Of a stretch of DNA of 64,000 nt, positions 26,017 through 35,175 are shown one piece after another; the stretch's first letter is position 1, and the number at the start of each line of letters is the position of its first letter. Source of the stretch: DSYU01 sp964437595 (GTDB lineage: Bacteria; Chloroflexota; Anaerolineae; Anaerolineales; Anaerolineaceae); contig CAYTHO010000007.1 of assembly GCA_964437595.1 (NCBI GenBank), positions 34,323 through 98,322 on the forward strand. The letters are read 5' to 3'. A program made the translations under genes and the position numbers. A model generated the notes under the pieces. That model worked only from the letters and a program-made list of their open reading frames with translations, did no database searches and was not told where the DNA came from.

Positions 26017-28050
26017 TTACCTCACCAGAACAGCGGCCAGGTGATACATCAATATCCCTGCCCCAACTGACACCAACAGCATAAAGCCGATATTCAGCAG
26101 CGTCCAGCGCCACGACCCTGTCTCCTGACGAATTACAGCAACGGTTGCCGCGCAGGGGATGAACAGCATCGACACGGTCAGAAAACCCAACGCGGTAGGC
26201 AGCGAATATGTCGCTGCCAGCGTCTGCGCCAGCCCTGCGCCCTCACTGAAACCGAACAAAACGCCCAGTGTGGCAACCGCATTTTCTTTCGCCAGGAAAC
26301 TGGTGAGCAGCGCAACTGTCAACCGCCAGTCCATGCCCATCCAACTGCCTACCGGGGCGGCCAATTCACCAAGCCGGGCCAGGTAGCTGGTTTGCAGATC
26401 ACCATTTGGCAGCATAGAGAGCAGCCAAACGCCGATCGACATTGCCAGGATGATGGTGCCGGCCTTCTTCACGAACGACTGCGCGCGCTGCCACACCAGC
26501 AGGGCAATGGTGCGCGCATTAGGCACGTGGTACAGCGGCAGTTCCATAATAAATGCCGAGCGTTCCCCATTAAACAACACCCGGTTGAGCACAATACCCG
26601 ATACCACCAACAGCAGCAGTGCCAGCAAGATCAGCCCCCATATTACCAGCATGGCCTGAGCGCCAAAGAAAGCCGGAGCAACAAATGCCAGCACGGCCAT
26701 ACGCGCCGTGCAGGGTACCAGCGGTGCCACCAGGATCGTCAGCAAACGCGCCTTTGGTGAGTCAATCACTCGCGTTCCCAGCACGGCTGGCACGTTGCAG
26801 CCAAAACCGAGGAAAATCGGTAGAAAGGATTTGCCATGCAGCCCCATCATATGCATGAAGTTATCCATGACGTACGCTGCCCGGGCCATGTAGCCCACAT
26901 CTTCCAGAAGGCCAAACGAGGCAAAGAAAATGACCATAATCGGCAGAAACGTCAGCACCGAGCCAACACTGCCAATGATTCCATCCACCACCAGGCTATG
27001 CAGCCAGGCAGGTGCGTTAGCCAGCAGCCCGCTGGCCGCCTGCCCCAACCCACCAATAATCCGGGCATCCAGCCATTCCTGCAGCGGCGCGCCGAGGGTA
27101 AACGTCAGCCAGAACACCAACCCCAAGATCGCTGCCAGAATGCCTAGCCCCCATACCGGATGTGTTGCCCAGCGGTCTATGCGATCGGTCAGGCTGATTT
27201 GCCCCAGCCGCGGGTTGGTCACCGCAGCCCGCATCATTCGCCCAATCCAATCGTACCTTCCAGACGCAATCGCCATCATCGCGTCATCGTGCTGGGCCAG
27301 CGTAGCCTGCACCGCCTGCCAGCGATCTACAGGCAGCGCTTTTTCCAGCCGAGCGGTGATTTCCGAATCTCCCTCCAACAACTTGATCGCCGCCCAGTCG
27401 CTCGGGTACGGTGCTGGCACGTATCCGCTGATCTGCCGCAGCACTTCCTCAACCGTCTCGCGGTGGTCACTGCGGATCTCTGGAACGCGCGGCACCAGCC
27501 GGCGCTCACCGAGCAGGCAACGTTCTACTTCTGCCAATAGTTCGCGTACCCCTGCCGCGCGTGTGGCCGTCACCGGAACCACCGGCACACCCAACGCGGC
27601 TTGCAGTACCTCTGGCTCCACATTAATCCCTTCTTGTTCAGCGACATCCATCATGTTCAACGCGACAACCATCGGAGAGGGTAGGCAGATCAGTTCCGAC
27701 ACCAGGTACAGGCTGCGTTCCAGGTTGGCGGCGCTAACCACCGCCACCACCACATCCGGCTGTTCGCGCAGGATGAATTCTCGGGCGATTACTTCCTCCG
27801 GAGAACTGGCGGTCAGGCTGTATGTACCTGGCAAATCGACAATACGGAAATCGCGCTCGTTATCGTGGAACACACCCTCACGAAATTCCACCGTTTTTCC
27901 AGGCCAGTTTCCCACATGCTGGTTCAAGCCTGTTAGCAGGTTAAACAAAGTGGACTTGCCCATATTGGGTTGTCCGGCAAGCGCAATTGTGGCATTCTTG
28001 CTGGGAACTTGAACATTTTTTTGAATTGCAGGAGCAGTGTGGCAGGTCAT
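26017..28050 (-). CDS. feoB: Ferrous iron transport protein B
   Basis: A 677-residue membrane Fe2+ transporter with an N-terminal GTPase: G1 GQPNMGKST (26-34), G3 DLPG (72-75), G4 NMMD (132-135). A GDI-like helical domain follows to about 270, then the membrane part with the two gate motifs GFGCNVPAVLGTR and IPCAATVAVIRQETGS. Length and motif order are normal. It lies nine bases after feoA and one before feoC, so the three form an operon. The N-terminus has a 20-residue extension with a Cys before the G domain. Confidence 0.96.
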   Translation of the reverse strand: MTCHTAPAIQKNVQVPSKNATIALAGQPNMGKSTLFNLLTGLNQHVGNWPGKTVEFREGVFHDNERDFRIVDLPGTYSLTASSPEEVIAREFILREQPDVVVAVVSAANLERSLYLVSELICLPSPMVVALNMMDVAEQEGINVEPEVLQAALGVPVVPVTATRAAGVRELLAEVERCLLGERRLVPRVPEIRSDHRETVEEVLRQISGYVPAPYPSDWAAIKLLEGDSEITARLEKALPVDRWQAVQATLAQHDDAMMAIASGRYDWIGRMMRAAVTNPRLGQISLTDRIDRWATHPVWGLGILAAILGLVFWLTFTLGAPLQEWLDARIIGGLGQAASGLLANAPAWLHSLVVDGIIGSVGSVLTFLPIMVIFFASFGLLEDVGYMARAAYVMDNFMHMMGLHGKSFLPIFLGFGCNVPAVLGTRVIDSPKARLLTILVAPLVPCTARMAVLAFVAPAFFGAQAMLVIWGLILLALLLLVVSGIVLNRVLFNGERSAFIMELPLYHVPNARTIALLVWQRAQSFVKKAGTIILAMSIGVWLLSMLPNGDLQTSYLARLGELAAPVGSWMGMDWRLTVALLTSFLAKENAVATLGVLFGFSEGAGLAQTLAATYSLPTALGFLTVSMLFIPCAATVAVIRQETGSWRWTLLNIGFMLLVSVGAGILMYHLAAVLVR

Positions 28051-28059
28051 ATTGTTGCC

Positions 28060-28317
28060 TCAAACTTTACAAACTGTTATTCTTCTGGCTTCCTGGCGCC
28101 CCAGCGCCACCCGTGTCCCGCGGATGGTAACAACCAGCGGGCCTCGCCCGTAGTTCTGCATCATCTCAAGCAACGCACCAGGCGTAAACCCCAGCGAAGT
28201 AAGCCGCGTGGTAATTCCCCTGCCTGCTACCACGGAAAGGAATGCCGCATGATCACCTTTTTCTAATACGTCCAATGTGAAGGTTTTCTTCGTTTGGAAG
28301 TCATTGGTAATTTCCAT
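28060..28317 (-). CDS. feoA: Ferrous iron transport protein A
   Basis: An 85-residue SH3-like protein with the FeoA core (TTRLTSLGFTPGALLEMMQ, GRGPLVVTIRGTRVALGRQEA). FeoA supports Fe2+ uptake by FeoB. It is the first gene of the operon. A short N-terminal extension of about 15 residues precedes the domain. Confidence 0.93.
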   Translation of the reverse strand: MEITNDFQTKKTFTLDVLEKGDHAAFLSVVAGRGITTRLTSLGFTPGALLEMMQNYGRGPLVVTIRGTRVALGRQEARRITVCKV

Positions 28318-28365
28318 CGTAACATCCTCAGGGCCATAATCATTAATAGGGTATGATTATTTTTA

Positions 28366-28379
28366 TTAGTATATACTAA
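28366..28379. promoter_or_regulatory. Palindrome upstream of feoABC, candidate metal-regulator operator
   Basis: TTAGTATATACTAA is a perfect 14-base palindrome about 50 bases before the feoA start. The minus-strand TATACT inside it could be a -10 box, so a bound repressor would block transcription. DtxR/MntR-family operators have a comparable TTAG...CTAA layout, but the match is loose. Confidence 0.55.
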
Positions 28380-28494
28380 CTTTCGGTATATGCATAGGGA
28401 AAACAGCATCGAAATTTGTGACATGTGTCTTAAGTGCTGCAATATCCGCTGACCTTCAGGCTGCGATCAAAAGTCGTTTTTGGGGGATTTTCAT

Positions 28495-28530
28495 TAAAAA
28501 AGGCTGCCCGGAAAGAAGATCCGGGCAGCC
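28495..28530 (-). terminator. Intrinsic terminator of the sugar-importer operon
   Basis: On the minus strand an 11-base perfect GC-rich stem (GGCTGCCCGGA / TCCGGGCAGCC) with a 7-base loop is followed by a run of seven T. It lies 68 bases after the stop of the binding-protein gene. Confidence 0.9.
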
Positions 28531-28597
28531 CACTTTGCACGTGGATGGGTTTGGAGGGTAACGGGGGATTACATAATCCTGGTTAATTTACCAAGGA

Positions 28598-30220
28598 TTA
28601 CTTGGCTTTTTCTTTCCATTCGTTGTACTGCTTTTCAAGCTCTGCTTTTACAGTGTCGAGACCGGCATCCTTGAGCGCCTGGATGTACTTCGGCAGCTCA
28701 ACCTCAGGGTCAACGTTACCGGTCAGCAGCGCGCGCTGCATACCGTCGGACACGGTCTTGATCGCGGTCAGCTCAGCCGCCACAACATCGCTGCGGAAGC
28801 GGAAGCCCAGTGAAGGATGTTCGATCGCGTCCTTGGAGTAATCGATCAGCATCTTGTTCTTGTCTGGATCTTCTTTGTTGGTAACGGACTGGAAGTTCAC
28901 ATCGCCCCAGACCCACGCGCCAGGATGCGCGCCGACCCAGGCACTGTCGATTACGTTGATGCGACCATCTGCTTCCTTTTCCCACATGGTGCCTTCAACA
29001 CCGTACATAACCATGTCAAGCAGCTTGGTGTCAGAGTGCAGCAGGTTGATGAATTTCATCGCTTCAGCCGGGTGTTCCGACACAGCGGGGATGGCGAGCA
29101 TCGAGCCGCCGGTATCGCTGGAAACCACGATCTTGGGCATGCCATAGATCTCTTTCAGTTTCAGGTCGGCATTGCCAGAGGCGATGACCAGTTCCTGCGC
29201 CTTGATGTTGGCGCCCTTCAGAGGCATGGGCATGATGAAGAACTTACCAGCGTTCATTGGATCGTTGGCGTTGAAGGTGCTCAGAGCAGAATCTGGGTTG
29301 ATATAACCCTTCTGGTTATAATCGTAGATGGTGGTCAGATAATCTTTCATCCAATCGGATGCAATCGGGCTGACGATCGTCTCGTCCCAGGTGCCATCAG
29401 CATTCGGGGCGGCGGCCATATTCAGCCAGAAATCATCGACATTAGCAGCCAACGGGTGAACCCACTGCATAAAGCCAATCATGCCGTCGGTGTTGTAAGG
29501 GAATTCATCGGGGCGAGCGGCTTTGGCTTTTTCCAACCAGGGTTCGAGATCCTTGATGGTCTTAATCTTGGCAGCTTCTTCATCGGTGAAACCGATCTCA
29601 TCCGCCAGGGTAGCATTGTAGACAAAGCCCCACGGTACAGACAATTCTTTGTTGGTGGGGACAGCGTAGTTCACACCATCAACCTGCGAGCCGGTGATGA
29701 AGGCCGGGTTCGTGTTGGTCAGAATATCCTGGCCATATTTCTCGAGCAGGTTGCCGTCAGGGCCATTGTCATCGTTCAAGGGGGTGAGCAGGCCTTCGGT
29801 CACCAACTGCATGTAGAAGTACCAGTCAGCGGTGAAGAAGATGTCCATTTTCTCACCAGCCTGAATGCCGGTAATGGCTTTGGAAGCCCAATCGGCCCAG
29901 GGGATGATGTGGAAGGTTACATTTGCGCCAATAAGAGGCTCAATGTAGGCATTGATCGCTTCCTCAACCTGGGGGCGCTTATCGGTATCGCCAGCACCCA
30001 CAATGTAGTAATCAAGCATGACAACTTCAGCGGGGGCCGCAGCAGTCGGTTCCGGTGCTTTGGTCGGTTCAGCCGCCTTGGTCGGTTCAGCCGCCTTGGT
30101 CGGTTCGGCAGCAGCAGCGGTAGGCTGAGGCGCCTGTGTCGCTGGCTGAGCTGGCGTACAGCCAATCACCGAGGCTAGCAAAACAACAACCACAAGTAAA
30201 GCATAAATTTTCTTAGCCAC
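28598..30220 (-). CDS. Extracellular solute-binding lipoprotein of a sugar-type ABC importer
   Basis: A 540-residue substrate-binding lipoprotein: signal with lipobox VIGC, then an Ala/Pro/Glu/Thr linker containing three EPTKAA repeats (the DNA shows an 18-base tandem repeat near 30058-30110), then a family-1-like binding fold similar in style to LplA-type proteins. The start is GTG with a strong AGGAG site. It is the last gene of the operon behind two permeases. The substrate is probably an oligosaccharide, judged from the permease type; not proven. Confidence 0.9.
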   Translation of the reverse strand: MAKKIYALLVVVVLLASVIGCTPAQPATQAPQPTAAAAEPTKAAEPTKAAEPTKAPEPTAAAPAEVVMLDYYIVGAGDTDKRPQVEEAINAYIEPLIGANVTFHIIPWADWASKAITGIQAGEKMDIFFTADWYFYMQLVTEGLLTPLNDDNGPDGNLLEKYGQDILTNTNPAFITGSQVDGVNYAVPTNKELSVPWGFVYNATLADEIGFTDEEAAKIKTIKDLEPWLEKAKAARPDEFPYNTDGMIGFMQWVHPLAANVDDFWLNMAAAPNADGTWDETIVSPIASDWMKDYLTTIYDYNQKGYINPDSALSTFNANDPMNAGKFFIMPMPLKGANIKAQELVIASGNADLKLKEIYGMPKIVVSSDTGGSMLAIPAVSEHPAEAMKFINLLHSDTKLLDMVMYGVEGTMWEKEADGRINVIDSAWVGAHPGAWVWGDVNFQSVTNKEDPDKNKMLIDYSKDAIEHPSLGFRFRSDVVAAELTAIKTVSDGMQRALLTGNVDPEVELPKYIQALKDAGLDTVKAELEKQYNEWKEKAK

Positions 30221-30310
30221 TTTTCTTCTCCTTCGTAGTTGAGCGAACGTTTAACATGGACCCATCCACAGAAATTTGAAATCGACACTACCTATCGTAT
30301 GCGTTATATC

Positions 30311-31273
30311 TTAACCTTTAACTGCACCAATCGTTAAACCACGGATAAAGTATCTCTGGAAGAAGGGGTACGCGAAAATAATGGGACCAACGGTCACCAC
30401 TGCCATCGCCATGCGGAAGGTCTGCGATGGGAGCGCGGATATGTTGACCAGGCCAGCCATCTTATCCGCATTTTCAAGCAGGAAGCGGATATTATTCAGG
30501 GTTGTGTAAATGGTAAACTGCAGGCTGTAATACTTGGCTTCGTCTACCAGCAGCAGACAGTTGAAGAAGTTGTTCCAAATGCCAATCGCGCTGAACAATG
30601 CAACCGTCGCCAGACCGGGAATGGCTAGCGGGACAACAATCTGGAGCAGGGTGCGCCATTCGCTGGCTCCGTCGATGCGGGCCGATTCAATGATTTCATT
30701 GGGCACGTTTGCCTTATAAAAGGTGCGCATGACAATCACCCAGAATGGGCTAAAGACGGACGGCAAGAAGAGCGCCCACAGCGTGTTTTGAATCTGCAGA
30801 ACCTGCCGCGTCACCATATAATAAGCAACAAGCCCACCGCCAAACAACATAGTGAAGAAGGCGTAGAAGGTAAAGAAGGTTCTGAACTTGAAATTATCGC
30901 GCGAAATCGCGTAAGCATACAGCCCCACCATAATTACGGCGATGACCGTTCCCACTACAGTGGAAATAATTGTATTGATGTAAGCTGTAACGATGATCGA
31001 TCCCTGGGCAAACAGGAACGAATAGGCGCTTGTCGAAAACTCCTCAGGCCACAAGCGGTACCCGTTTTTGATCAGGGCTGCCTCAGAAGTTACCGATGAG
31101 ATAACAATGATGTAAATTGGGATTAACGTCAGAAGACAGGCGACGATCATTAATACATTCAGGAAGGCATTTGCCCCTGCGGGCAGGGCAAGCATATCTC
31201 TGCCTGTTGCTGCCTTAGGCTTGGAAAAGAGCTGACGCTCTGGTTCGGAGGTCGTTAGCATTTTTTCAGTCAT
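30311..31273 (-). CDS. Carbohydrate ABC transporter permease (LplC/YtcP type)
   Basis: A 320-residue inner-membrane permease with six helices and the EAA loop (NEIIESARIDGASEWRTLLQIVVPLAIPGLATVALF). The cytoplasmic N-terminus is about 40 residues longer than in MalG. It lies between the LplB-type permease (27 bases upstream) and the binding-protein gene. No ATPase is encoded nearby, so the importer presumably borrows a multitask ATPase from elsewhere. Confidence 0.93.
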   Translation of the reverse strand: MTEKMLTTSEPERQLFSKPKAATGRDMLALPAGANAFLNVLMIVACLLTLIPIYIIVISSVTSEAALIKNGYRLWPEEFSTSAYSFLFAQGSIIVTAYINTIISTVVGTVIAVIMVGLYAYAISRDNFKFRTFFTFYAFFTMLFGGGLVAYYMVTRQVLQIQNTLWALFLPSVFSPFWVIVMRTFYKANVPNEIIESARIDGASEWRTLLQIVVPLAIPGLATVALFSAIGIWNNFFNCLLLVDEAKYYSLQFTIYTTLNNIRFLLENADKMAGLVNISALPSQTFRMAMAVVTVGPIIFAYPFFQRYFIRGLTIGAVKG

Positions 31274-31300
31274 TGTTCACACCTATTCCTCTAAATTCTC

Positions 31301-32308
31301 TTAGAACAATGCCATGTCTGGTCTGGTTTTCCGAACAATAGCGTTGGTGACCAGAATGAGGATAAAACCTACTACCGACTGCAAGAACGCTGCGGCGGCA
31401 GGGTAACCAAGCGGCGAACCACTCCTCAACATGTTATAAACAAACACGTCCAGGGTATACGTCACATCTTTTACTAAAGCGGCGCCATTCGGCAGGGTGT
31501 AGAACATATCGAAATCGGATCCAAAAATGCGACCCACTGCCAGGATCTGCAGCAGTACGATGACGGGGATGAGATGGGGAAGGGTAATATAAACAAACTG
31601 CTTCCATTTTGTGGCGCCGTCTATCGCCGCGGCTTCATAGAGCTCACGGTCGATGCCTGTGATCACTGCCAGGTAGATAATGGAGCCGTTGCCGGTATAT
31701 TTCCAGACATTTGCCACTAAAAATATGAACGGCCAGGCGGCCTTAGCCTTGTAAATTTCAATGGGGCTCCAGCCCAGAGTGCCAGCCAGGCTATTCAAAA
31801 TGCCGTTGTTACTTCCCAAAGCATATATAACGTAAGCAACCACAATCCACGAGATAAAGTATGGCAGGAATAAAACAGAATGATACATCTTTGCCCAGAA
31901 CCGGTTGGTTAGCTCAAAAATGATGACTGCCAGGGCAACCGAAAGCACCAGGCCCACCACCATAAAGAGCAGATTATATAAAACCGTGTTGCGAAGATAC
32001 GTCATCGTATTTTCAACGTTTGTGGGCAAGGTCAGGTATTCAAAATTTTTCAATCCTACCCAGGGACTTTTAAAAAGGCTGTAGACAAATCGGTTCTGAA
32101 TCCAAAAATCCGCAGGGGGTTTTGAAAGGCGGTAGGTCTTGAACGCCATAATGATGCCTGGCATCGGAAGGTAAGAGAAAAGTAGCAGCCAGATTGCACC
32201 CGGTAAAACCATTGTAAGGTACGACAAGTTTGTATAAATCTTGTCCGTCGATAAACGTTTTTTCTTCAACGGGGTAAAATCTTCAGAAGGTGGCGTCTCA
32301 ATTGACAT
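31301..32308 (-). CDS. Carbohydrate ABC transporter permease (LplB/YteP type)
   Basis: A 335-residue permease with about six membrane helices and the EAA loop (DRELYEAAAIDGATKWKQFVYITLPHLIPVI). It is first in the operon and pairs with the LplC-type permease. The leading 30 residues are cytoplasmic and charged. Relatives import pectin- or xylan-derived oligosaccharides, which would fit the pectate lyase in this window, but that link is an inference. Confidence 0.93.
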   Translation of the reverse strand: MSIETPPSEDFTPLKKKRLSTDKIYTNLSYLTMVLPGAIWLLLFSYLPMPGIIMAFKTYRLSKPPADFWIQNRFVYSLFKSPWVGLKNFEYLTLPTNVENTMTYLRNTVLYNLLFMVVGLVLSVALAVIIFELTNRFWAKMYHSVLFLPYFISWIVVAYVIYALGSNNGILNSLAGTLGWSPIEIYKAKAAWPFIFLVANVWKYTGNGSIIYLAVITGIDRELYEAAAIDGATKWKQFVYITLPHLIPVIVLLQILAVGRIFGSDFDMFYTLPNGAALVKDVTYTLDVFVYNMLRSGSPLGYPAAAAFLQSVVGFILILVTNAIVRKTRPDMALF

Positions 32309-32573
32309 TTAACCGTCTCCAATCTGATTCGGCTTGTGGGGTATGATATAAGTTTATGGATATGGAACAAAAATCGTGCGGTTTAGGGTTTGTAAGTAGA
32401 TATACACGGGTTCCAACGTATTCGTATTCGGCGTGTAACATTACTCTTCTTCAAGATCGGGTAGCGCGGAATGAACTACATAAGTATATCATATGTACTA
32501 AAGAGTCAAGAGGAAATTTTTATTAAATTTTTCAACGATTTTTTTAGGACATTCATCTTATCTAGCTGCCGCT
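32309..32573 (-). promoter_or_regulatory. AT-rich leader/promoter region of the sugar-importer operon
   Basis: No gene. On the minus strand TTGACT (32504-32509) and TATACT (32483-32488) are 15 bases apart, a weak promoter candidate that would give a leader of about 165 bases. No operator palindrome like that of LacI was found here. Confidence 0.4.
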
Positions 32574-33224
32574 TCATCCCCCAGCAAGAACCACAAAGAA
32601 CGCCACGCTGGCTGTCACCAGCACGTCAATCACCAACGCCCTGATTCCAATGCGGTTCGCCGGATAGGGGAAGTGAATCAAAATTGCCAGGCTAACGGGA
32701 AAAACAGCATACCATCCCAAAAGGACCATCGCCAGCAGCCCGCAGCGAACCCAGGCTCGCGGCACAGCCCGTTCATGCATCTCCGATGCGCCCGGCTGCC
32801 CAGCAAAAAGTACCCGCTCGCTGATCATCCAAATATAGCTGACCAGAAGAAAGCCTATTGCCAAAAGCACCACCAGCCTGGGGATGGGAAGTTGTTCCGC
32901 AGCGGATGGCCCAATACAAACTGGCAGCCCTGCCAGGATCAGGTAATGCAGTGCCTGGTCGACCACATACAACCAGCGATTCCAGCGAGGCCGGCGCGCT
33001 GAAAGCCAACCTTTTGAAAAATCAATACTCATGTGAAGGACTGATACGATCAACAGCCATGTCCACACGCGCAGCGAAATGGGAAATGTGAACAGCAGCA
33101 TCAATACCAGGTGAATGGTCCCGTGCAGCAGCCGCACCCGGGCTTTGTTCCGGTTTGCCACCATCCAATCGGACTGCAGCGGGTAGTCGCCAATGAAATG
33201 TGCCAGGAGCAGGTACCAGAACAT
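32574..33224 (-). CDS. DUF3307 integral membrane protein
   Basis: A 216-residue membrane protein beginning with the DUF3307 pattern LLLAHFIGDYPLQSDWM and HGTIHLVLM. It has about six hydrophobic segments, with conserved His and Asp residues in the first helices. The family is widespread and of unknown function. No operon partner: the ABC genes downstream start 265 bases further on. Confidence 0.85.
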   Translation of the reverse strand: MFWYLLLAHFIGDYPLQSDWMVANRNKARVRLLHGTIHLVLMLLFTFPISLRVWTWLLIVSVLHMSIDFSKGWLSARRPRWNRWLYVVDQALHYLILAGLPVCIGPSAAEQLPIPRLVVLLAIGFLLVSYIWMISERVLFAGQPGASEMHERAVPRAWVRCGLLAMVLLGWYAVFPVSLAILIHFPYPANRIGIRALVIDVLVTASVAFFVVLAGG

Positions 33225-33653
33225 GGTCTGTCAGCGCTGCTCCTCAATGATTGGCCGGTGCATTTTCCACATGCAAGTCTTACCATCCCTTTGTCGCCTG
33301 CCTGGACGGCGGCAGTCTACGGACAATTTTTGTTCGGAGTATGTTTTGCCCGATTACAAAGCAAATTACAATATGTTATCTGCGTCATTGCCGACTGGCA
33401 GGCATGTGGGTTTCATCATGCGATTAGTTTAGGTCATTTATATGGGCGTTAAATTTCTTCACAATATTATAACTGATGTCTAAACGGAGCCGGCGCGTCC
33501 GCCTTGCCTATCTCTATAATCACCGAATTTTCAATACAAACCAGAACATCCAGAATCATTCCCTGGAGCATTTCGGATTCTTTTATGGGAAATTGGTTGG
33601 CTTTGTGGTATTGTATTGGTACTGCTTTTTCATGGGGACAGCGGGAGAGTGTT
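33225..33653. other. Gene-free divergent stretch
   Basis: Between the DUF3307 gene (-) and the split coiled-coil gene (+). Open frames here lack ribosome sites and recognisable protein features. I see no clear promoter, operator or repeat. Confidence 0.45.
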
Positions 33654-34460
33654 ATGGGCGAGGCAGCAATATTAGCCCTGGGTATTTGCATTGGCATGAT
33701 CATCTATTGGGTGGTCTACCGCCTGTTCTGGCGCCGCTGGCGCCAGTATCAGGAGCGGGATCTTACCTATCTGCACTCGAAATTGGATTCGGCGCAGTTC
33801 ACCACATCGAGCCTAGAGCGCCAGATCGCCGCACAGAAGGTCGAACTCGCCGAGCAGCGTCAAAAAATCACCTCACTGGAACGAGACCTTTGGCTGGCGT
33901 AATCACGGCTGGCCGAATTAAACACCGATAAACAGATGCTGATCTCGCACCTGGATGCTCTGCGGGCAGAAATGCTGGCCCCTCCACAGGTAGGGCAGGA
34001 TAATGCGCCCATGGTTTCCTCCAACGGCAGCGGTAATGGTAAGACTCACGTTCCATTTACCGCTGCAGAGCCCCTGGAATCGGCTACTTTCTCTATTCTG
34101 CCCATGACCGGCTTTGTTGAGAATGGGCAGCAAGAAGCACCTCAGGCAGTTCCCACCCTACCCAACGCCCACCTTTATGCGTCTCCTGACCATTTTACCG
34201 ATCAGGTCCTTGAACCGGTACTTTTGATTGCCCGTCCGCGCATGTGTGGCGACCGCCTTGATATTATCCCTGGCATCGGCACAATCATGGTGAAAAAGCT
34301 AAACCGTGCCGGTATCGACACCTTCCACGCACTCTCCCAGCTTACCCCCGAACGCCTCATAAAAATAACTGGTTCGCGCGCGGCCAGGCTGATGGATGCA
34401 GAACAGGTGATCCTTCAGGCAAAGAAATTTGCCAGCGACCGGCGTTTGCGAAAAGCGTAA
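33654..34460 (+). pseudogene. Membrane/coiled-coil/helix-hairpin-helix gene split by an in-frame TAA
   Basis: One frame spans both parts. Part 1 (33654-33902, 82 residues; ribosome site GGGAGAG) has a membrane helix (AAILALGICIGMIIYWVVY) and a coiled coil ending LERDLWLA. After TAA at 33900-33902 the same frame continues the coiled coil (SRLAELNTDKQMLISHL) and, past a Pro/Ser-rich linker, ends in a helix-hairpin-helix-like domain (LDIIPGIGTIMVKKLNRAGI, then FHALSQLTP). The sense codon lost was probably CAA. This is either a recent nonsense mutation, a sequence error, or two separately translated pieces; an ATG at 33936 could restart translation. HhH domains usually bind DNA or proteins. Function unknown. 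Confidence 0.7.
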
Positions 34461-34531
34461 ACCAAATTTCCTGCGCAGCATGGCTGATCACCGATAAAAC
34501 AAACAGTGATCAGAGATTACTCTTCCACTTC

Positions 34532-34560
34532 TTGACAAAATTACTTCTATGCAATAATAT
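34532..34560 (+). promoter_or_regulatory. Sigma-70-type promoter of marR and the ABC exporter
   Basis: TTGACA (34532-34537) and TAATAT (34555-34560) with a 17-base spacer, upstream of the MarR gene. Confidence 0.8.
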
Positions 34561-34580
34561 ACCTCATAGATTAGTTCTAT
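34541..34580. promoter_or_regulatory. Candidate MarR binding sites flanking the -10 box
   Basis: TTACTTCTAT (34541-34550) and TTAGTTCTAT (34571-34580) form a direct repeat with one mismatch, 30 bases apart. The second lies in an inverted repeat, ATAGA-N5-TCTAT (34566-34580). One copy sits in the promoter spacer, the other at the start site, as expected for autoregulation. Confidence 0.55.
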
Positions 34581-34604
34581 ATGTTACGAATCTCGTGGGG
34601 TTTC

Positions 34605-35174
34605 ATGCACGATTTCCATTCAGAAGATGAACAGAAACACATCCTAGCCCATATGCGCAGCCAGATGAAAGCCATATTTGGCGTTGATGATACCAGCGGC
34701 GTGGAGTTGTTCAGCACCATCCGGCGGCTGGCGTACCTGTCCGAAGCGCTGGAATGCCAGTTCCCTGAAGATCTGGAGCTGTCTGGCCCGCGCTGGCGGT
34801 TGATGCTGCACCTGCTGGCGGACGAAAACCTGGGCGGGGCAGGGCTCAACCCCACAGCCATCAGCCAGCGCCAGCGGGTGAGTAAGAATACCATCAGCGC
34901 CCTGCTGCGCGGGCTTGAAGAGCAGGGCCTCATCCAGCGCGAGCTGGACCCACGCGATTACCGTACCTTTCGCATCCGCCTGACCCCGGCGGGGCGGGAT
35001 TTGATCCATACCACCGCGCCCCAGCGCCTGGCGCACATGAACGAACTGGCGGCTGGGTTGAGCACCGAAGAACGCGACCAGCTCATCACTCTGCTCGACA
35101 AACTGCACCATTTTCTGCTGAATAGACAATGCGAGATATCCCATCCCTCGAACTCTGAAAGCCACGGAGGCTAA
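34605..35174 (+). CDS. MarR-family transcriptional regulator
   Basis: A winged-helix repressor of 189 residues. The HTH (NPTAISQRQRVSKNTISALL, about 86-105) and wing (LIQRELDPRDYRTFRIRLT) are clear. Two ATGs are possible: 34581 (197 residues, no ribosome site, about 14 bases from the expected transcript start) and 34605 behind GTGGGG, which I prefer. The stop is one base from the TTG start of the first exporter subunit, so regulator and exporter form an operon. Its ligand is presumably a compound exported by the pump. Confidence 0.92.
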   Translation: MHDFHSEDEQKHILAHMRSQMKAIFGVDDTSGVELFSTIRRLAYLSEALECQFPEDLELSGPRWRLMLHLLADENLGGAGLNPTAISQRQRVSKNTISALLRGLEEQGLIQRELDPRDYRTFRIRLTPAGRDLIHTTAPQRLAHMNELAAGLSTEERDQLITLLDKLHHFLLNRQCEISHPSNSESHGG

Positions 35175-35175
35175 T

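Noticed and set aside
26930..28012. A 360-codon open frame on the plus strand opposite feoB
   Set aside because: feoB is unmistakable on the other strand. The antisense product is Ser/Arg/Thr-rich without any fold-like pattern.
30058..30110. Tandem 18-base repeat, first read as a mobile or regulatory repeat
   Set aside because: It encodes the EPTKAA linker of the binding lipoprotein, an ordinary low-complexity spacer.
28817..30178. A 453-codon open frame on the plus strand opposite the binding-protein gene
   Set aside because: It mirrors the codons of a clear lipoprotein gene, has no ribosome site or recognisable domain, and its composition is that of an antisense shadow.
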